A stretch of DNA of 64,000 nucleotides from positions 601,501 to 665,500 of the forward strand of contig MBPM02000029.1 in assembly GCA_001695595.3 (NCBI GenBank). The letters are read 5' to 3'. Position 1 is the stretch's first letter. Every line of letters starts with the position of its first letter. Both the position numbers and the translations under genes were made by a program. Of the stretch, positions 43,701 through 56,300 are shown in pieces. The DNA is from Plasmopara viticola (lineage: Eukaryota; Oomycota; Peronosporomycetes; Peronosporales; Peronosporaceae). The notes beneath the pieces are model-generated. The model made no database searches. It saw only the letters and a program-made list of their open reading frames with translations, and had not been told where the DNA came from.

Positions 43701-46700
43701 CATCGTCTGCGTACTCCGACTCAGTCACTACTGCGTCCACAATCTCGGTAAGAGCGACCACGCTGGCATTTCGGTAGCGGTGTCCACAACATCATCGACG
43801 TTCTCGCTCGCTACCTGATTTTGATCCTCGCTCGCCTTTCCAGCACTCGACTCTATCACTGACGTGTCCTCCTCATCAGCACCAGCACAAATAGCAGTCT
43901 CATCGCACTCAACAGGTTCTCTGTGGCCGCCGTTACCTCTGCCTCACTCGCGGCAGCTACCGACACGGCTTCCACAGTTTGCGCTACGGCCGCCTTCACC
44001 TCGCTCAGCTCCTCCGTAGCAGACTTCTGGGTCATCTCTTTGTCCTTGCCATACAATGCTGCTTCTTTGACCACCTCCAAGACCACCGAATCTATAGCCT
44101 TCACAATTGACTCAGTCGTCTCCGCAATCGACTCCGTGGTCTGCTCTACTCCAATCACATCGTCTGCGTACTCCGACTCAGTCACTACTGCGTCCAAAAT
44201 CTCGGTAAGAGCGACACGCTGGCATTTCCGGTAGCGGTGTCCACAACATCATCGACGTTCTCGCTCGCTACCTGATTCTGATCCTCGCTCGTCTCTCCAG
44301 CACTCGACTCTATCACAGACGTCTCCTCTCATCAGCACCAGCACAAATAGCAGTCTCAATCGCACTCAACAGGTAATCTGTGGCCGCGTTACCTCTGCCT
44401 CACTCGCGGCAGCTACCGACACGGCTTCCACAGTTTGCGCTACGGCCGCCTTCACCTCGCTCAGCTCCTCCGTAGCAGGCTTCTGGGTCATCTCTTTGTC
44501 CTCCATACAATGCTGCTTCTTTGACCACCTCCAAGACCACCGAATCTATAGCCTTCACAATTGACTCAGTCGTCTCCGCAATCGACTCCGTGGTCTGCTC
44601 TACTCCAATCACATCGTCTGCGTACTCCGACTCAGTCACTACTGCGTCCAAAATCTCGGTAGAGAGACCACACCGGCATTTCGGTAGCGGTTCCACAACA
44701 TCATCGACGTTCTCGCTCGCTACCTGGTTCTGATCCTCGCTCGTCTCTCCAGCAATCGACTCTATCACTGACGTGTCCTCCTCATCAGCACCAGCACAAA
44801 TAGCAGTCTCAATCGCACTCAACAGGTGCTCTGTGGCCGCCGTTACCTCTGCCTCACTCGCGGCAGCTACCGACACGGCTTCCACAGTTTGCGCTACGGC
44901 CGCCTTCACCTCGCTCAGCTCATCCGTAGCAGACTTCTGGGTCATCTCTTTGTCCTTGCCATACAATGCTGCTTCTTTGACCACCTCCAAGACCACCGAA
45001 TCTATAGCCTTCACAATCGACTCAGTCGTCTCCGCAATCGACTCCGTGGTCTGCTCTACTCCAATCACATCGTCTGCGTACTCCGACTCAGTCACTACTG
45101 CGTCCAAAATCTCGGTGAGAGCGACCACGCTGGCATTTCGGTAGTGGTGTCCACAACATCATCGACGTTCTCGCTCGCTACCTGATTCTGATCATCGCTC
45201 GTCTCTCCAGCAATCGACTCTATCACAGACGTGTCCTCCACATCAGCACCAGCACAAATAGCAGTCTCAATCGCATTCAACAGGTGCTCTGTGGCCGCCG
45301 TTACCTCAGCCTCACTCGCGGCAGCTACCGACACGGCTTCCACAGTTTGCGCTACGGCCGCCTTCACCTCGCTCAGCTCCTCCGTAGCAGGCTTCTGGGT
45401 CATCTCTTTGTCCTTGCCATACAATGCTGCTTCTTTGACCACCTCCAAGACCACCGAATCTATTGCCTTCACAATCGACTCAGTCGTCTGCGCGACCGAC
45501 TCCGTGGTCTGCACTACTCCAATCACATCGTCTTCGTACTCCGACTCAGTCACTACTGCGTCCAAAATCTCGGTGAGAGCGACCACGCTGGCATTTCCGG
45601 TAGTGGTGTCCACAACATCATCGACGTTCTCGCTCGCTACCTGATTCTGATCCTCGCGCGTCTCTCCAGCAATCGACTCTATCACAGACGTGTCCTCCAC
45701 ATCAGCACCAGCACAAATAGCAGTCTCAATCGCACTCAACAGGTGCTCTGTGGCCGCCGTTACCTCAGCCTCACTCGCGGCAGCTACCGACACGGCTTCC
45801 ACAGTTTGCGCTACGGCCGCCTTCACCTCGCTCAGCTCCTCCGTAGCAGGCTTCTGGGTCATCTCTTTGTCCTTGCCATACAATGCTGCTTCTTTGACCA
45901 CCTCCAAGACCACCGAATCTATTGCCTTCACAATCGACTCAGTCGTCTGCGCGACCGACTCCGTGGTCTGCACTACTCCAATCACATCGTCTTCGTACTC
46001 CGACTCAGTCACTACTGCGTCCAAAATCTCGGTGAGAGCGACCACGCTGGCATTTCGGTAGTGGTGTCCACAACATCATCGACGTTCTCGCTCGCTACCT
46101 GATTCTGATCATCGCTCGTCTCTCCAGCAATCGACTCTATCACAGACGTGTCCTCCACATCAGCACCAGCACAAATAGCAGTCTCAATCGCACTCAACAG
46201 GTGCTCTGTGGCCGCCGTTACCTCAGCCTCACTCGCGGCAGCTACCGACACGGCTTCCACAGTTTGCGCTACGGCCGCCTTCACCTCGCTCAGCTCCTCC
46301 GTAGCAGGCTTCTGGGTCATCTCTTTGTCCTTGCCATACAATGCTGCTTCTTTGACCACCTCCAAGACCACCGAATCTATTGCCTTCACAATCGACTCAG
46401 TCGTCTGCGCGACCGACTCCGTGGTCTGCTCTACTCCAATCACATCGTCTGCGTACTCCGACTCAGTCACTACTGCGTCCAAAATCTCGGTAAGAGCGAT
46501 CACGCTGGCATTTCCGGTAGCGGTGTCCACAACATCATCGACGTTCTCGCTCGCTACCTGATTCTGATCCTCGCGCGTCTCTCCAGCAATCGACTCTATC
46601 ACAGACGTGTCCTCCACATCAGCGCCAGCATAAAGCAGTCTCAATCGCACTCAACAGGTTCTCTGTGGCCGCCGTTACCTCAGCCTCACTCGCGGCAGCT

Positions 46701-49700
46701 ACCGACACGGCTTCCACAGTTTGCGCTACGGCCGCCTTCACCTCGCTCAGCTCATCCGTAGCAGACTTCTGGGTCATCTCTTTGTCCTTGCCATACAATG
46801 CTGCTTCTTTGACCACCTCCAAGACCACCGAATCTATAGCCTTCACAAATGACTCAGTCGTCTCCGCAATCGACTCCGTGGTCTGCTCTACTCCAATCAC
46901 ATCGTCTGCGTACTCCGACTCAGTCACTACTGCGTCCAAAATCTCGGTAAGAGCGACACGCTGGCATTTCCGGTAGCGGTGTCCACAACATCATCGACGT
47001 TCTCGCTCGCTACCTGATTCTGATCCTCGCTCGTCTCTCCAGCACTCGACTCTATCACAGACGTCTCCTCTTCATCAGCACCAGCACAAATAGCAGTCTC
47101 AATCGCACTCAACAGGTAATCTGTGGCCGCGGTTACCTCTGCCTCACTCGCGGCAGCTACCGCCACGGCTTCCACAGTTAGCGCTACGGCCGCATTCACC
47201 TCGCTCAGCTCCTCCGTAGCAGGCTTCTGGGTCATCTCTTTGTCCTCACTATACAATGCTGCTTCTTTGACCACCTCCAAGACCACCGAATCTATAGCCT
47301 TCACAATTGACTCAGTCGTCTCCGCAATCGACTCCGTGGTCTGCTCTACTCCAATCACATCGTCTGCGTACTCCGACTCAGTCACTACTGCGTCCAAAAT
47401 CTCGGGTAGAGAGACCACACCGGCATTATCGGTAGCGGTTTCCACAACACCATTGACGTTCTCGCTCGCTACCTGGTTCTGATCCTCGCTCGTCTCTCCA
47501 GCAATCGACTCTATCACTGACGTGTCCTCCTCATCAGCACCAGCACAAATAGCAGTCTCAATCGCACTCAACAGGTGCTCTGTGGCCGCCGTTACCTCTG
47601 CCTCACTCGCGGCAGCTACCGACACGGCTTCCACAGTTTGCGCTACGGCCGCCTTCACCTCGCTCAGCTCATCCGTAGCAGACTTCTGGGTCATCTCTTT
47701 GTCCTTGCCATACAATGCTGCTTCTTTGACCACCTCCAAGACCACCGAATCTATAGCCTTCACAATCGACTCAGTCGTCTCCGCAATCGACTCCGTGGTC
47801 TGCTCTACTCCAATCACATCGTCTGCGTACTCCGACTCAGTCACTACTGCGTCCAAAATCTCGGTGAGAGCGACCACGCTGGCATTTCGGTAGTGGTGTC
47901 CACAACATCATCGACGTTCTCGCTCGCTACCTGATTCTGATCATCGCTCGTCTCTCCAGCAATCGACTCTATCACAGACGTGTCCTCCACATCAGCACCA
48001 GCACAAATAGCAGTCTCAATCGCACTCAACAGGTGCTCTGTGGCCGCCGTTACCTCAGCCTCACTCGCGGCAGCTACCGACACGGCTTCCACAGTTTGCG
48101 CTACGGCCGCCTTCACCTCGCTCAGCTCCTCCGTAGCAGGCTTCTGGGTCATCTCTTTGTCCTTGCCATACAATGCTGCTTCTTTGACCACCTCCAAGAC
48201 CACCGAATCTATTGCCTTCACAATCGACTCAGTCGTCTGCGCGACCGACTCCGTGGTCTGCACTACTCCAATCACATCGTCTTCGTACTCCGACTCAGTC
48301 ACTACTGCGTCCAAAATCTCGGTGAGAGCGACCACGCTGGCATTTCCGGTAGCGGTGTCCACAACATCATCGACGTTCTCGCTCGCTACCTGATTCTGAT
48401 CCTCGCGCGTCTCTCCAGCAATCGACTCTATCACAGACGTGTCCTCCACATCAGCACCAGCACAAATAGCAGTCTCAATCGCACTCAACAGGTGCTCTGT
48501 GGCCGCCGTTACCTCAGCCTCACTCGCGGCAGCTACCGACACGGCTTCCACAGTTTGCGCTACGGCCGCCTTCACCTCGCTCAGCTCCTCCGTAGCAGGC
48601 TTCTGGGTCATCTCTTTGTCCTTGCCATACAATGCTGCTTCTTTGACCACCTCCAAGACCACCGAATCTATTGCCTTCACAATCGACTCAGTCGTCTGCG
48701 CGACCGACTCCGTGGTCTGCACTACTCCAATCACATCGTCTTCGTACTCCGACTCAGTCACTACTGCGTCCAAAATCTCGGTGAGAGCGACCACGCTGGC
48801 ATTTCCGGTAGCGGTGTCCACAACATCATCGACGTTCTCGCTCGCTACCTGATTCTGATCATCGCTCGTCTCTCCAGCAATCGACTCTATCACAGACGTG
48901 TCCTCCACATCAGCACCAGCACAAATAGCAGTCTCAATCGCACTCAACAGGTGCTCTGTGGCCGCCGTTACCTCAGCCTCACTCGCGGCAGCTACCGACA
49001 CGGCTTCCACAGTTTGCGCTACGGCCGCCTTCACCTCGCTCAGCTCCTCCGTAGCAGGCTTCTGGGTCATCTCTTTGTCCTTGCCATACAATGCTGCTTC
49101 TTTGACCACCTCCAAGACCACCGAATCTATTGCCTTCACAATCGACTCAGTCGTCTGCGCGACCGACTCCGTGGTCTGCACTACTCCAATCACATCGTCT
49201 TCGTACTCCGACTCAGTCACTACTGCGTCCAAAATCTCGGTGAGAGCGACCACGCTGGCATTTCCGGTAGCGGTGTCCACAACATCATCGACGTTCTCGC
49301 TCGCTACCTGATTCTGATCCTCGCGCGTCTCTCCAGCAATCGACTCTATCACAGACGTGTCCTCCACATCAGCACCAGCACAAATAGCAGTCCAATCGCA
49401 CTCAACAGGTGCTCTGTGGCCGCCGTTACCTCAGCCTCACTCGCGGCAGCTACCGACACGGCTTCCACAGTTTGCGCTACGGCCGCCTTCACCTCGCTCA
49501 GCTCCTCCGTAGCAGGCTTCTGGGTCATCTCTTTGTCCTTGCCATACAATGCTGCTTCTTTGACCACCTCCAAGACCACCGAATCTATTGCCTTCACAAT
49601 CGACTCAGTCGTCTGCGCGACCGACTCCGTGGTCTGCACTACTCCAATCACATCGTCTTCGTACTCCGACTCAGTCACTACTGCGTCCACAATCTCGGTG

Positions 49701-50310
49701 AGAGCGACCACGCTGGCATTTCCGGTAGCGGTGTCCACAACATCATCGACGTTCTCGCTCGCTACCTGATTCTGATCATCGCTCGTCTCTCCAGCAATCG
49801 ACTCTATCACAGACGTGTCCTCCACATCAGCACCAGCACAAATAGCAGTCTCAATCGCACTCAACAGGTGCTCTGTGGCCGCCGTTACCTCAGCCTCACT
49901 CGCGGCAGCTACCGACACGGCTTCCACAGTTTGCGCTACGGCCGCCTTCACCTCGCTCAGCTCCTCCGTAGCAGACTTCTGGGTCATCTCTTTGTCCTTG
50001 CCATACAATGCTGCTTCTTTGACCACCTCCAAGACCACCGAATCTATTGCCTTCACAATCGACTCAGTCGTCTGCGCGACCGACTCCGTGGTCTGCACTA
50101 CTCCAATCACATCGTCTTCGTACTCCGACTCAGTCACTACTGCGTCCAAAATCTCGGTGAGAGCGACCACGCTGGCATTTCCGGTAGCGGTGTCCACAAC
50201 ATCATCGACGTTCTCGCTCGCTACCTGATTCTGATCCTCGCGCGTCTCTCCAGCAATCGACTCTATCACAGACGTGTCCTCCACATCAGCACCAGCACAA
50301 ATAGCAGTCC
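37790..50310 (-). CDS. Giant repeat protein, C-terminal part (frame-broken core)
   Basis: Continuation of the gene that begins at 59457. Frame-intact from 40756 to the stop at 37790, where the last repeat is cut inside TESEYEE. Between about 40.7 and 50.3 kb the repeat translation jumps frame at least twenty times. Every break I located is a loss of one or two bases relative to sister units, for example TTTCCGGTAG to TTTCGGTAG (42.40, 43.77, 45.14, 46.05, 47.88 kb), GCGACCACG to GCGACACG (44.21, 46.96 kb), CAGTCTCAAT to CAGTCCAAT (49.39, 50.31 kb) and GCCGCCGTT or GCCGCGGTT to GCCGCGTT (40.78, 44.39 kb). Apart from the breaks the units are conserved, including synonymous positions. Sequence error is therefore more likely than decay. 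If the breaks are real, the protein ends after residue about 2,966. Confidence 0.65.
43900..49380. repeat. Higher-order duplication of six repeat units (~2.75 kb x 2)
   Basis: Landmarks at 43923, 44773, 44826, 45231 and 45690 recur at 46665, 47522, 47575, 47980 and 48439, a shift of 2742-2749 bp. Unit-specific variants are shared, including the odd unit with an altered ACCACACCGGCATT segment (44.67 and 47.42 kb) and the GCGACACGC deletion. So a block of six units was duplicated as a whole. Confidence 0.8.
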
Positions 50311-53300
50311 AATCGCATTCAACAGGTGCTCTGTGGCCGCCGTTACCTCAGCCTCACTCGCGGCAGCTACCGACACGGCTTCCACAGTTTGCGCTACGGC
50401 CGCCTTCACCTCGCTCAGCTCCTCCGTAGCAGGCTTCTGGGTCATCTCTTTGTCCTTGCCATACAATGCTGCTTCTTTGACCACCTCCAAGACCACCGAA
50501 TCTATTGCCTTCACAATCGACTCAGTCGTCTGCGCGACCGACTCCGTGGTCTGCACTACTCCAATCACATCGTCTTCGTACTCCGACTCAGTCACTACTG
50601 CGTCCACAATCTCGGTGAGAGCGACCACGCTGGCATTTCCGGTAGCGGTGTCCACAACATCATCGACGTTCTCGCTCGCTACCTGATTTTGATCCTCGCT
50701 CGCCTTTCCAGCACTCGACCCTATCACTGACGTGTCCTCCTCATCAGCACCAGCACAAATAGCAGTCTCAATCGCACTCAACAGGTGCTCTGTGGCCGCC
50801 GTTACCTCAGCCTCACTCGCGGCAGCTACCGACACGGCTTCCACAGTTTGCGCTACGGCCGCCTTCACCTCGCTTAGCTCATCCGTAGCAGACTTCTGGG
50901 TCATCTCTTTGTCCTTGCCATACAATGCTGCTTCTTTGACCACCTCCAAGACCACCGAATCTATAGCCTTCACAATCGACTCAGTCGTCTGCGCGACCGA
51001 CTCCGTGGTCTGCTTTACTCCAATCACATCGTCTGCGTACTCCGACTCTGTCACTACTGCGTCCAGAATCTCGGTAAGAGCGACCACACTGGCATCATCG
51101 AAAGCGGTGTCCACAACATCATCGACGTTCTCGCTCGCTACCTGATTCTGATCCTCGCGCGTCTCTCCAGCAATCGACTCTATCACAGACGTGTCCTCCT
51201 CATCAGCGCCAGCGTAAACAGCAGTCTCAATCGCACTCAACAGGTAATCTGTGGCCGCCGTTACCTCTGCCTCACTCGCGGCAGCTACCGACACGGCTTC
51301 CACAGTTTGCGCTACGGCCGCCTTCACCTCGCTCAGCTCCTCCGTAGCAGACTTCTGGGTCATCTCTTTGTCCTTGCCATACAATGCTGCTTCTTTGACC
51401 ACCTCCAAGACCACCGAATCTATAGCCTTCACAATTGACTCAGTCGTCTCCGCAATCGACTCCGTGGTCTGCTCTACTCCAATCACATCGTCTGCGTACT
51501 CCGACTCAGTCACTACTGCGTCCACAATCTCGGTAAGAGCGACCACGCTGGCATTTTCAGTAGCGGTGTCCACAACATCATCGACGTTCTCGCTCGCTAC
51601 CTGATTTTGATCCTCGCTCGCCTTTCCAGCACTCGACTCTATCACTGACGTGTCCTCCTCATCAGCACCAGCACAAATAGCAGTCTCAATCGCACTCAAC
51701 AGGTGCTCTGTGGCCGCCGTTACCTCAGCCTCACTCGCAGCAGCTGCCGACACGGCTTCCACAGTTTGCGCTACGGCCGCCTTCACCTCGCTCAGCTCCT
51801 CCGTAGCAGACTTCTGGGTCATCTCTTTGTCCTTGCCATACAATGCTGCTTCTTTGACCACCTCCAAGACCACCGAATCTATTGCCTTCACAATCGACTC
51901 AGTCGTCTGCGCGACCGACTCCGTGGTCTGCACTACTCCAATCACATCGTCTGCGTACTCCGACTCAGTCACTACTGCGTCCAAAATCTCGGTGAGAGCG
52001 ACCACGCTGGCATTTCCGGTAGCGGTGTCCACAACATCATCGACGTTCTCGCTCGCTACCTGATTCTGATCCTCGCGCGTCTCTCCAGCAATCGACTCTA
52101 TCACAGACGTGTCCTCCACATCAGCACCAGCACAAATAGCAGTCTCAATCGCACTCAACAGGTGCTCTGTGGCCGCCGTTACCTCAGCCTCACTCGCGGC
52201 AGCTACCGACACGGCTTCCACAGTTTGCGCTACGGCCGCCTTCACCTCGCTCAGCTCCTCCGTAGCAGACTTCTGGGTCATCTCTTTGTCCTTGCCATAC
52301 AATGCTGCTTCTTTGACCACCTCCAAGACCACCGAATCTATTGCCTTCACAATCGACTCAGTCGTCTGCGCGACCGACTCCGTGGTCTGCACTACTCCAA
52401 TCACATCGTCTTCGTACTCCGACTCAGTCACTACTGCGTCCAAAATCTCGGTGAGAGCGACCACGCTGGCATTTCCGGTAGCGGTGTCCACAACATCATC
52501 GACGTTCTCGCTCGCTACCTGATTCTGATCCTCGCGCGTCTCTCCAGCAATCGACTCTATCACAGACGTGTCCTCCACATCAGCACCAGCACAAATAGCA
52601 GTCCCAATCGCACTCAACAGGTGCTCTGTGGCCGCCGTTACCTCAGCCTCACTCGCGGCAGCTACCGACACGGCTTCCACAGTTTGCGCTACGGCCGCCT
52701 TCACCTCGCTTAGCTCATCCGTAGCAGACTTCTGGGTCATCTCTTTGTCCTTGCCATACAATGCTGCTTCTTTGACCACCTCCAAGACCACCGAATCTAT
52801 TGCCTTCACAATCGACTCAGTCGTCTGCGCGACCGACTCCGTGGTCTGCACTACTCCAATCACATCGTCTTCGTACTCCGACTCAGTCACTACTGCGTCC
52901 ACAATCTCGGTGAGAGCGACCACGCTGGCATTTCCGGTAGCGGTGTCCACAACATCATCGACGTTCTCGCTCGCTACCAGATTTTGATCCTCGCTCGCCT
53001 TTCCAGCACTCGACCCTATCACTGACGTGTCCTCCTCATCAGCACCAGCACAAATAGCAGTCTCAATCGCACTCAACAGGTGCTCTGTGGCCGCCGTTAC
53101 CTCAGCCTCACTCGCGGCAGCTACCGACACGGCTTCCACAGTTTGCGCTACGGCCGCCTTCACCTCGCTTAGCTCATCCGTAGCAGACTTCTGGGTCATC
53201 TCTTTGTCCTTGCCATACAATGCTGCTTCTTTGACCACCTCCAAGACCACCGAATCTATAGCCTTCACAATCGACTCAGTCGTCTGCGCGACCGACTCCG

Positions 53301-56300
53301 TGGTCTGCTTTACTCCAATCACATCGTCTGCGTACTCCGACTCTGTCACTACTGCGTCCAGAATCTCGGTAAGAGCGACCACACTGGCATCATCGAAAGC
53401 GGTGTCCACAACATCATCGACGTTCTCGCTCGCTACCTGATTCTGATCCTCGCGCGTCTCTCCAGCAATCGACTCTATCACAGACGTGTCCTCCTCATCA
53501 GCGCCAGCGTAAACAGCAGTCTCAATCGCACTCAACAGGTAATCTGTGGCCGCCGTTACCTCTGCCTCACTCGCGGCAGCTACCGACACGGCTTCCACAG
53601 TTTGCGCTACGGCCGCCTTCACCTCGCTCAGCTCCTCCGTAGCAGACTTCTGGGTCATCTCTTTGTCCTTGCCATACAATGCTGCTTCTTTGACCACCTC
53701 CAAGACCACCGAATCTATAGCCTTCACAATTGACTCAGTCGTCTCCGCAATCGACTCCGTGGTCTGCTCTACTCCAATCACATCGTCTTCGTACTCCGAC
53801 TCAGTCACTACTGCGTCCACAATCTCGGTAAGAGCGACCACGCTGGCATTTCCGGTAGCGGTGTCCACAACATCATCGACGTTCTCGCTCGCTACCTGAT
53901 TTTGATCCTCGCTCGCCTTTCCAGCACTCGACTCTATCACTGACGTGTCCTCCTCATCAGCACCAGCACAAACAGCAGTCTCAATCGCACTCAACAGGTG
54001 CTCTGTGGCCGCCGTTATCTCAACCTCACTCGTGGCAGCTACCGACACGGCTTCCACAGTTTGCGCTACGGCCGCCTTCACCTCGCTCAGCTCCTCCGTA
54101 GCAGGCTTCTGGGTCATCTCTTTGTCCTCGCCATACACTGCTGATTCTTTGACCACCTCCAAGACCGCCGAATCTGTAGCCTTCACAATCAACTCAGTCG
54201 TCTCCGCAACCGACTCCGTGGTCTGCTCTTCTTCGAACACATCGTCCGCGTACTCCGACTCTGTCGAAACTGCGTCCAAAATCTCGGGAAGAGCGACCAC
54301 ACTGGCATTATCGGTAGCGGTGTCCACATCATTCTCGACATTCTGGCTCGCTAATAACCTTGAATTCTCGCGCGCATCTCTCTCATTACATTCCAATACA
54401 GGTTTGTACTTGTTTGCGGCATTAACATGCACTGCTGTCTTAACTCCCCACAACAAATTCTCCATTGTCGCAGTCACCTTGGCCTCAAGCCCGCCAATCC
54501 ACACGGCATCCACAGCTTGTTTTACTACTTGAGCTACGACTAAAGTGGCAAGACTGGTGACGACAGGCGATACCTTATCCGACCCAATATCCATGGCACG
54601 ATAGATAATGTGTGAACCTGACGTGAGTAAAACATTCTCATTGGCACTGTTACGAGCAGGTAGCAGCGATAAAGCGGACATTGGTTTGATGTTATCGAAA
54701 CGAGGATTTGTACTGTGTATGCTGTCGGAAGTTGTGCTGCTAAGTTGCCTCGCGCCGCCACCATTTGACATCGGCTGAAGCGAGTGAAGCTGATGCATTA
54801 CCTTTTCAAGTGAAAGAGCGACAATGCCATCGATATTGCGCTTTATTGCATTGACAATGTGTATAGGCAATTTCTTCTCGGCATTGTTCTTCAAAACACC
54901 GAAGTCACTTCGGTCGTCTTCCAGTCCTACATTTTTGGTTGTGCTCGATTGGCTCAGCTCAACTTTAATTGTACTACCCTCTGCCCGAGAAGCACTACAA
55001 AGATGTACTGGGGTCGATTCTAGCTCGCTACCAGCGCTTTCATAGCTTTTACTATCCACTGCACGGTCCACAGAGCTTGGTAAGGGAAAAGCAACCTTCT
55101 GATTCACATAAAAACCAAGAGCTGGCACGTCTTTCGCTATCTTTTCGCCGTATTCTGTAGTCTCTTTGTCTTGCATTAAGCTTCCTTGACTTACGTTCTC
55201 ATCCACGACTACATTGTCATTTAACACTAGATTTTGTCCTTGTTGCTCCAGAAGCTTCAATCGCTGCACTGTACTTGCTAGAGACAGCGCAATCATTTCG
55301 TTGACACTTTCTTGTATCGCATTTTTCATTTGTACAGACACAAGATCGGTATCGGCTCCCGAAGTCTCGGGCGTTGTATCCAAATCTTTTGCGTTTGTAA
55401 GATTATCAAAAGATGAGGGCCGCTCAGGACGTAAAGCCATGACTACATCTCCGTCTCGAATTTTTTGGGCCACAGCCTCGACAGCACCCGCGACAAGTTC
55501 GTTCAAGCTCTGTGAAAGCTCAGCTTCCCTTTCTGTGACAAATGGAAGAGGAGGAAGCTGCTCGATGGTCGTACTCAACGACTCAGTGATTTGTGAAGTC
55601 ACAAATTGTCCAATGTTGCTAGCCATGTTTCTTTTGGCTCGCAAACTGTCGAAATGTAGCTCAAAATTCTCAACTTGCGCAGCAGAGTTACAATTTTGAT
55701 CGTCTTTTGTTCCAAGCCATTCGATAGAGCTAGCGAAGGTATCATGAGCTAGGATTGGCGACGGAGTTGAAGTGTTGGTCACATTTTGGAAAGCATTTAC
55801 ATCAGAAGCGTCAGAAGAAGTTCCTGGTATGTCTTTGGGACGACTTTCTGCTGCATCGGTCTCAACGTTTACAATCTCTCCATCTTTTAACAAAGTCTTG
55901 TCAGGTGCCTGCACCAACCCACTAACCATCTCAAGCTCCAAAGTACCTGCTACAGCGTCGTTCCTTTTCTCTTTAAATGGCTCGACACTTAAATCATCTT
56001 TTTCCATCGCGCTTCCTACAGAACTGTCTTCCGATTCAAAGGCGTACTCATCCTGATCGTACATATCTTCCTGACTGTCATTTCTTGATAAAGCACTTTC
56101 ATCAGTGCCTTTCGTTAGCTCATCATCGTGTTGACATGGTGACTCAACTTCGATCTCCTTCGAAAGTTGTACTTCTTTCCCCGTAGTGCCATGTGGTATC
56201 GTATCATCAAACTTATGCTCGTGATTCCGTGATTCTTCTTGTTTTACCAAAATATGCTCTGACACTTCATCTTCTTTCTCTTCTTCATCATAAAAAGCTT

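Larger units (their letters stand above)
37790..54540 (-). repeat. About 36 tandem copies of a 459 bp coding unit
   Basis: The landmark for ALYGKDKEMTQK (CTTTGTCCTTGCCATACA on the plus strand) occurs about 36 times between 38.1 and 54.1 kb, with 459 bp spacing over most of the array. Each unit encodes 153 residues: VVALTEILDAVVTES, then YADDVIGVEQTTES, IVKAIDSVVLEVVKEAALYG, SEVKAAVAQTVEAVSVAAAS, LLSAIETAVYAGADEEDTS, ESIAGETSEDQNQVAS and ENVDDVVDTATENAS. The unit nearest the N-terminus (about 54.0-54.5 kb) is the most diverged and the interior units are nearly identical, a pattern expected from unequal exchange in the middle of an array. Because 459 is divisible by three, antisense frames also stay open over long distances. 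Confidence 0.95.

Noticed and set aside
48033..49769. Long plus-strand open frames opposite the repeat array (up to 578 codons, and many of 117-137 codons)
   Set aside because: They are antisense mirrors of the repeat. A 459 bp period divisible by three keeps an accidental open frame open, and their starts recur once per unit. The sense frame continues from a spliced N-terminus and has normal protein composition.
37790..54540. CRISPR array
   Set aside because: The period is 459 bp, the whole unit is conserved and coding, and there are no short repeats with variable spacers.
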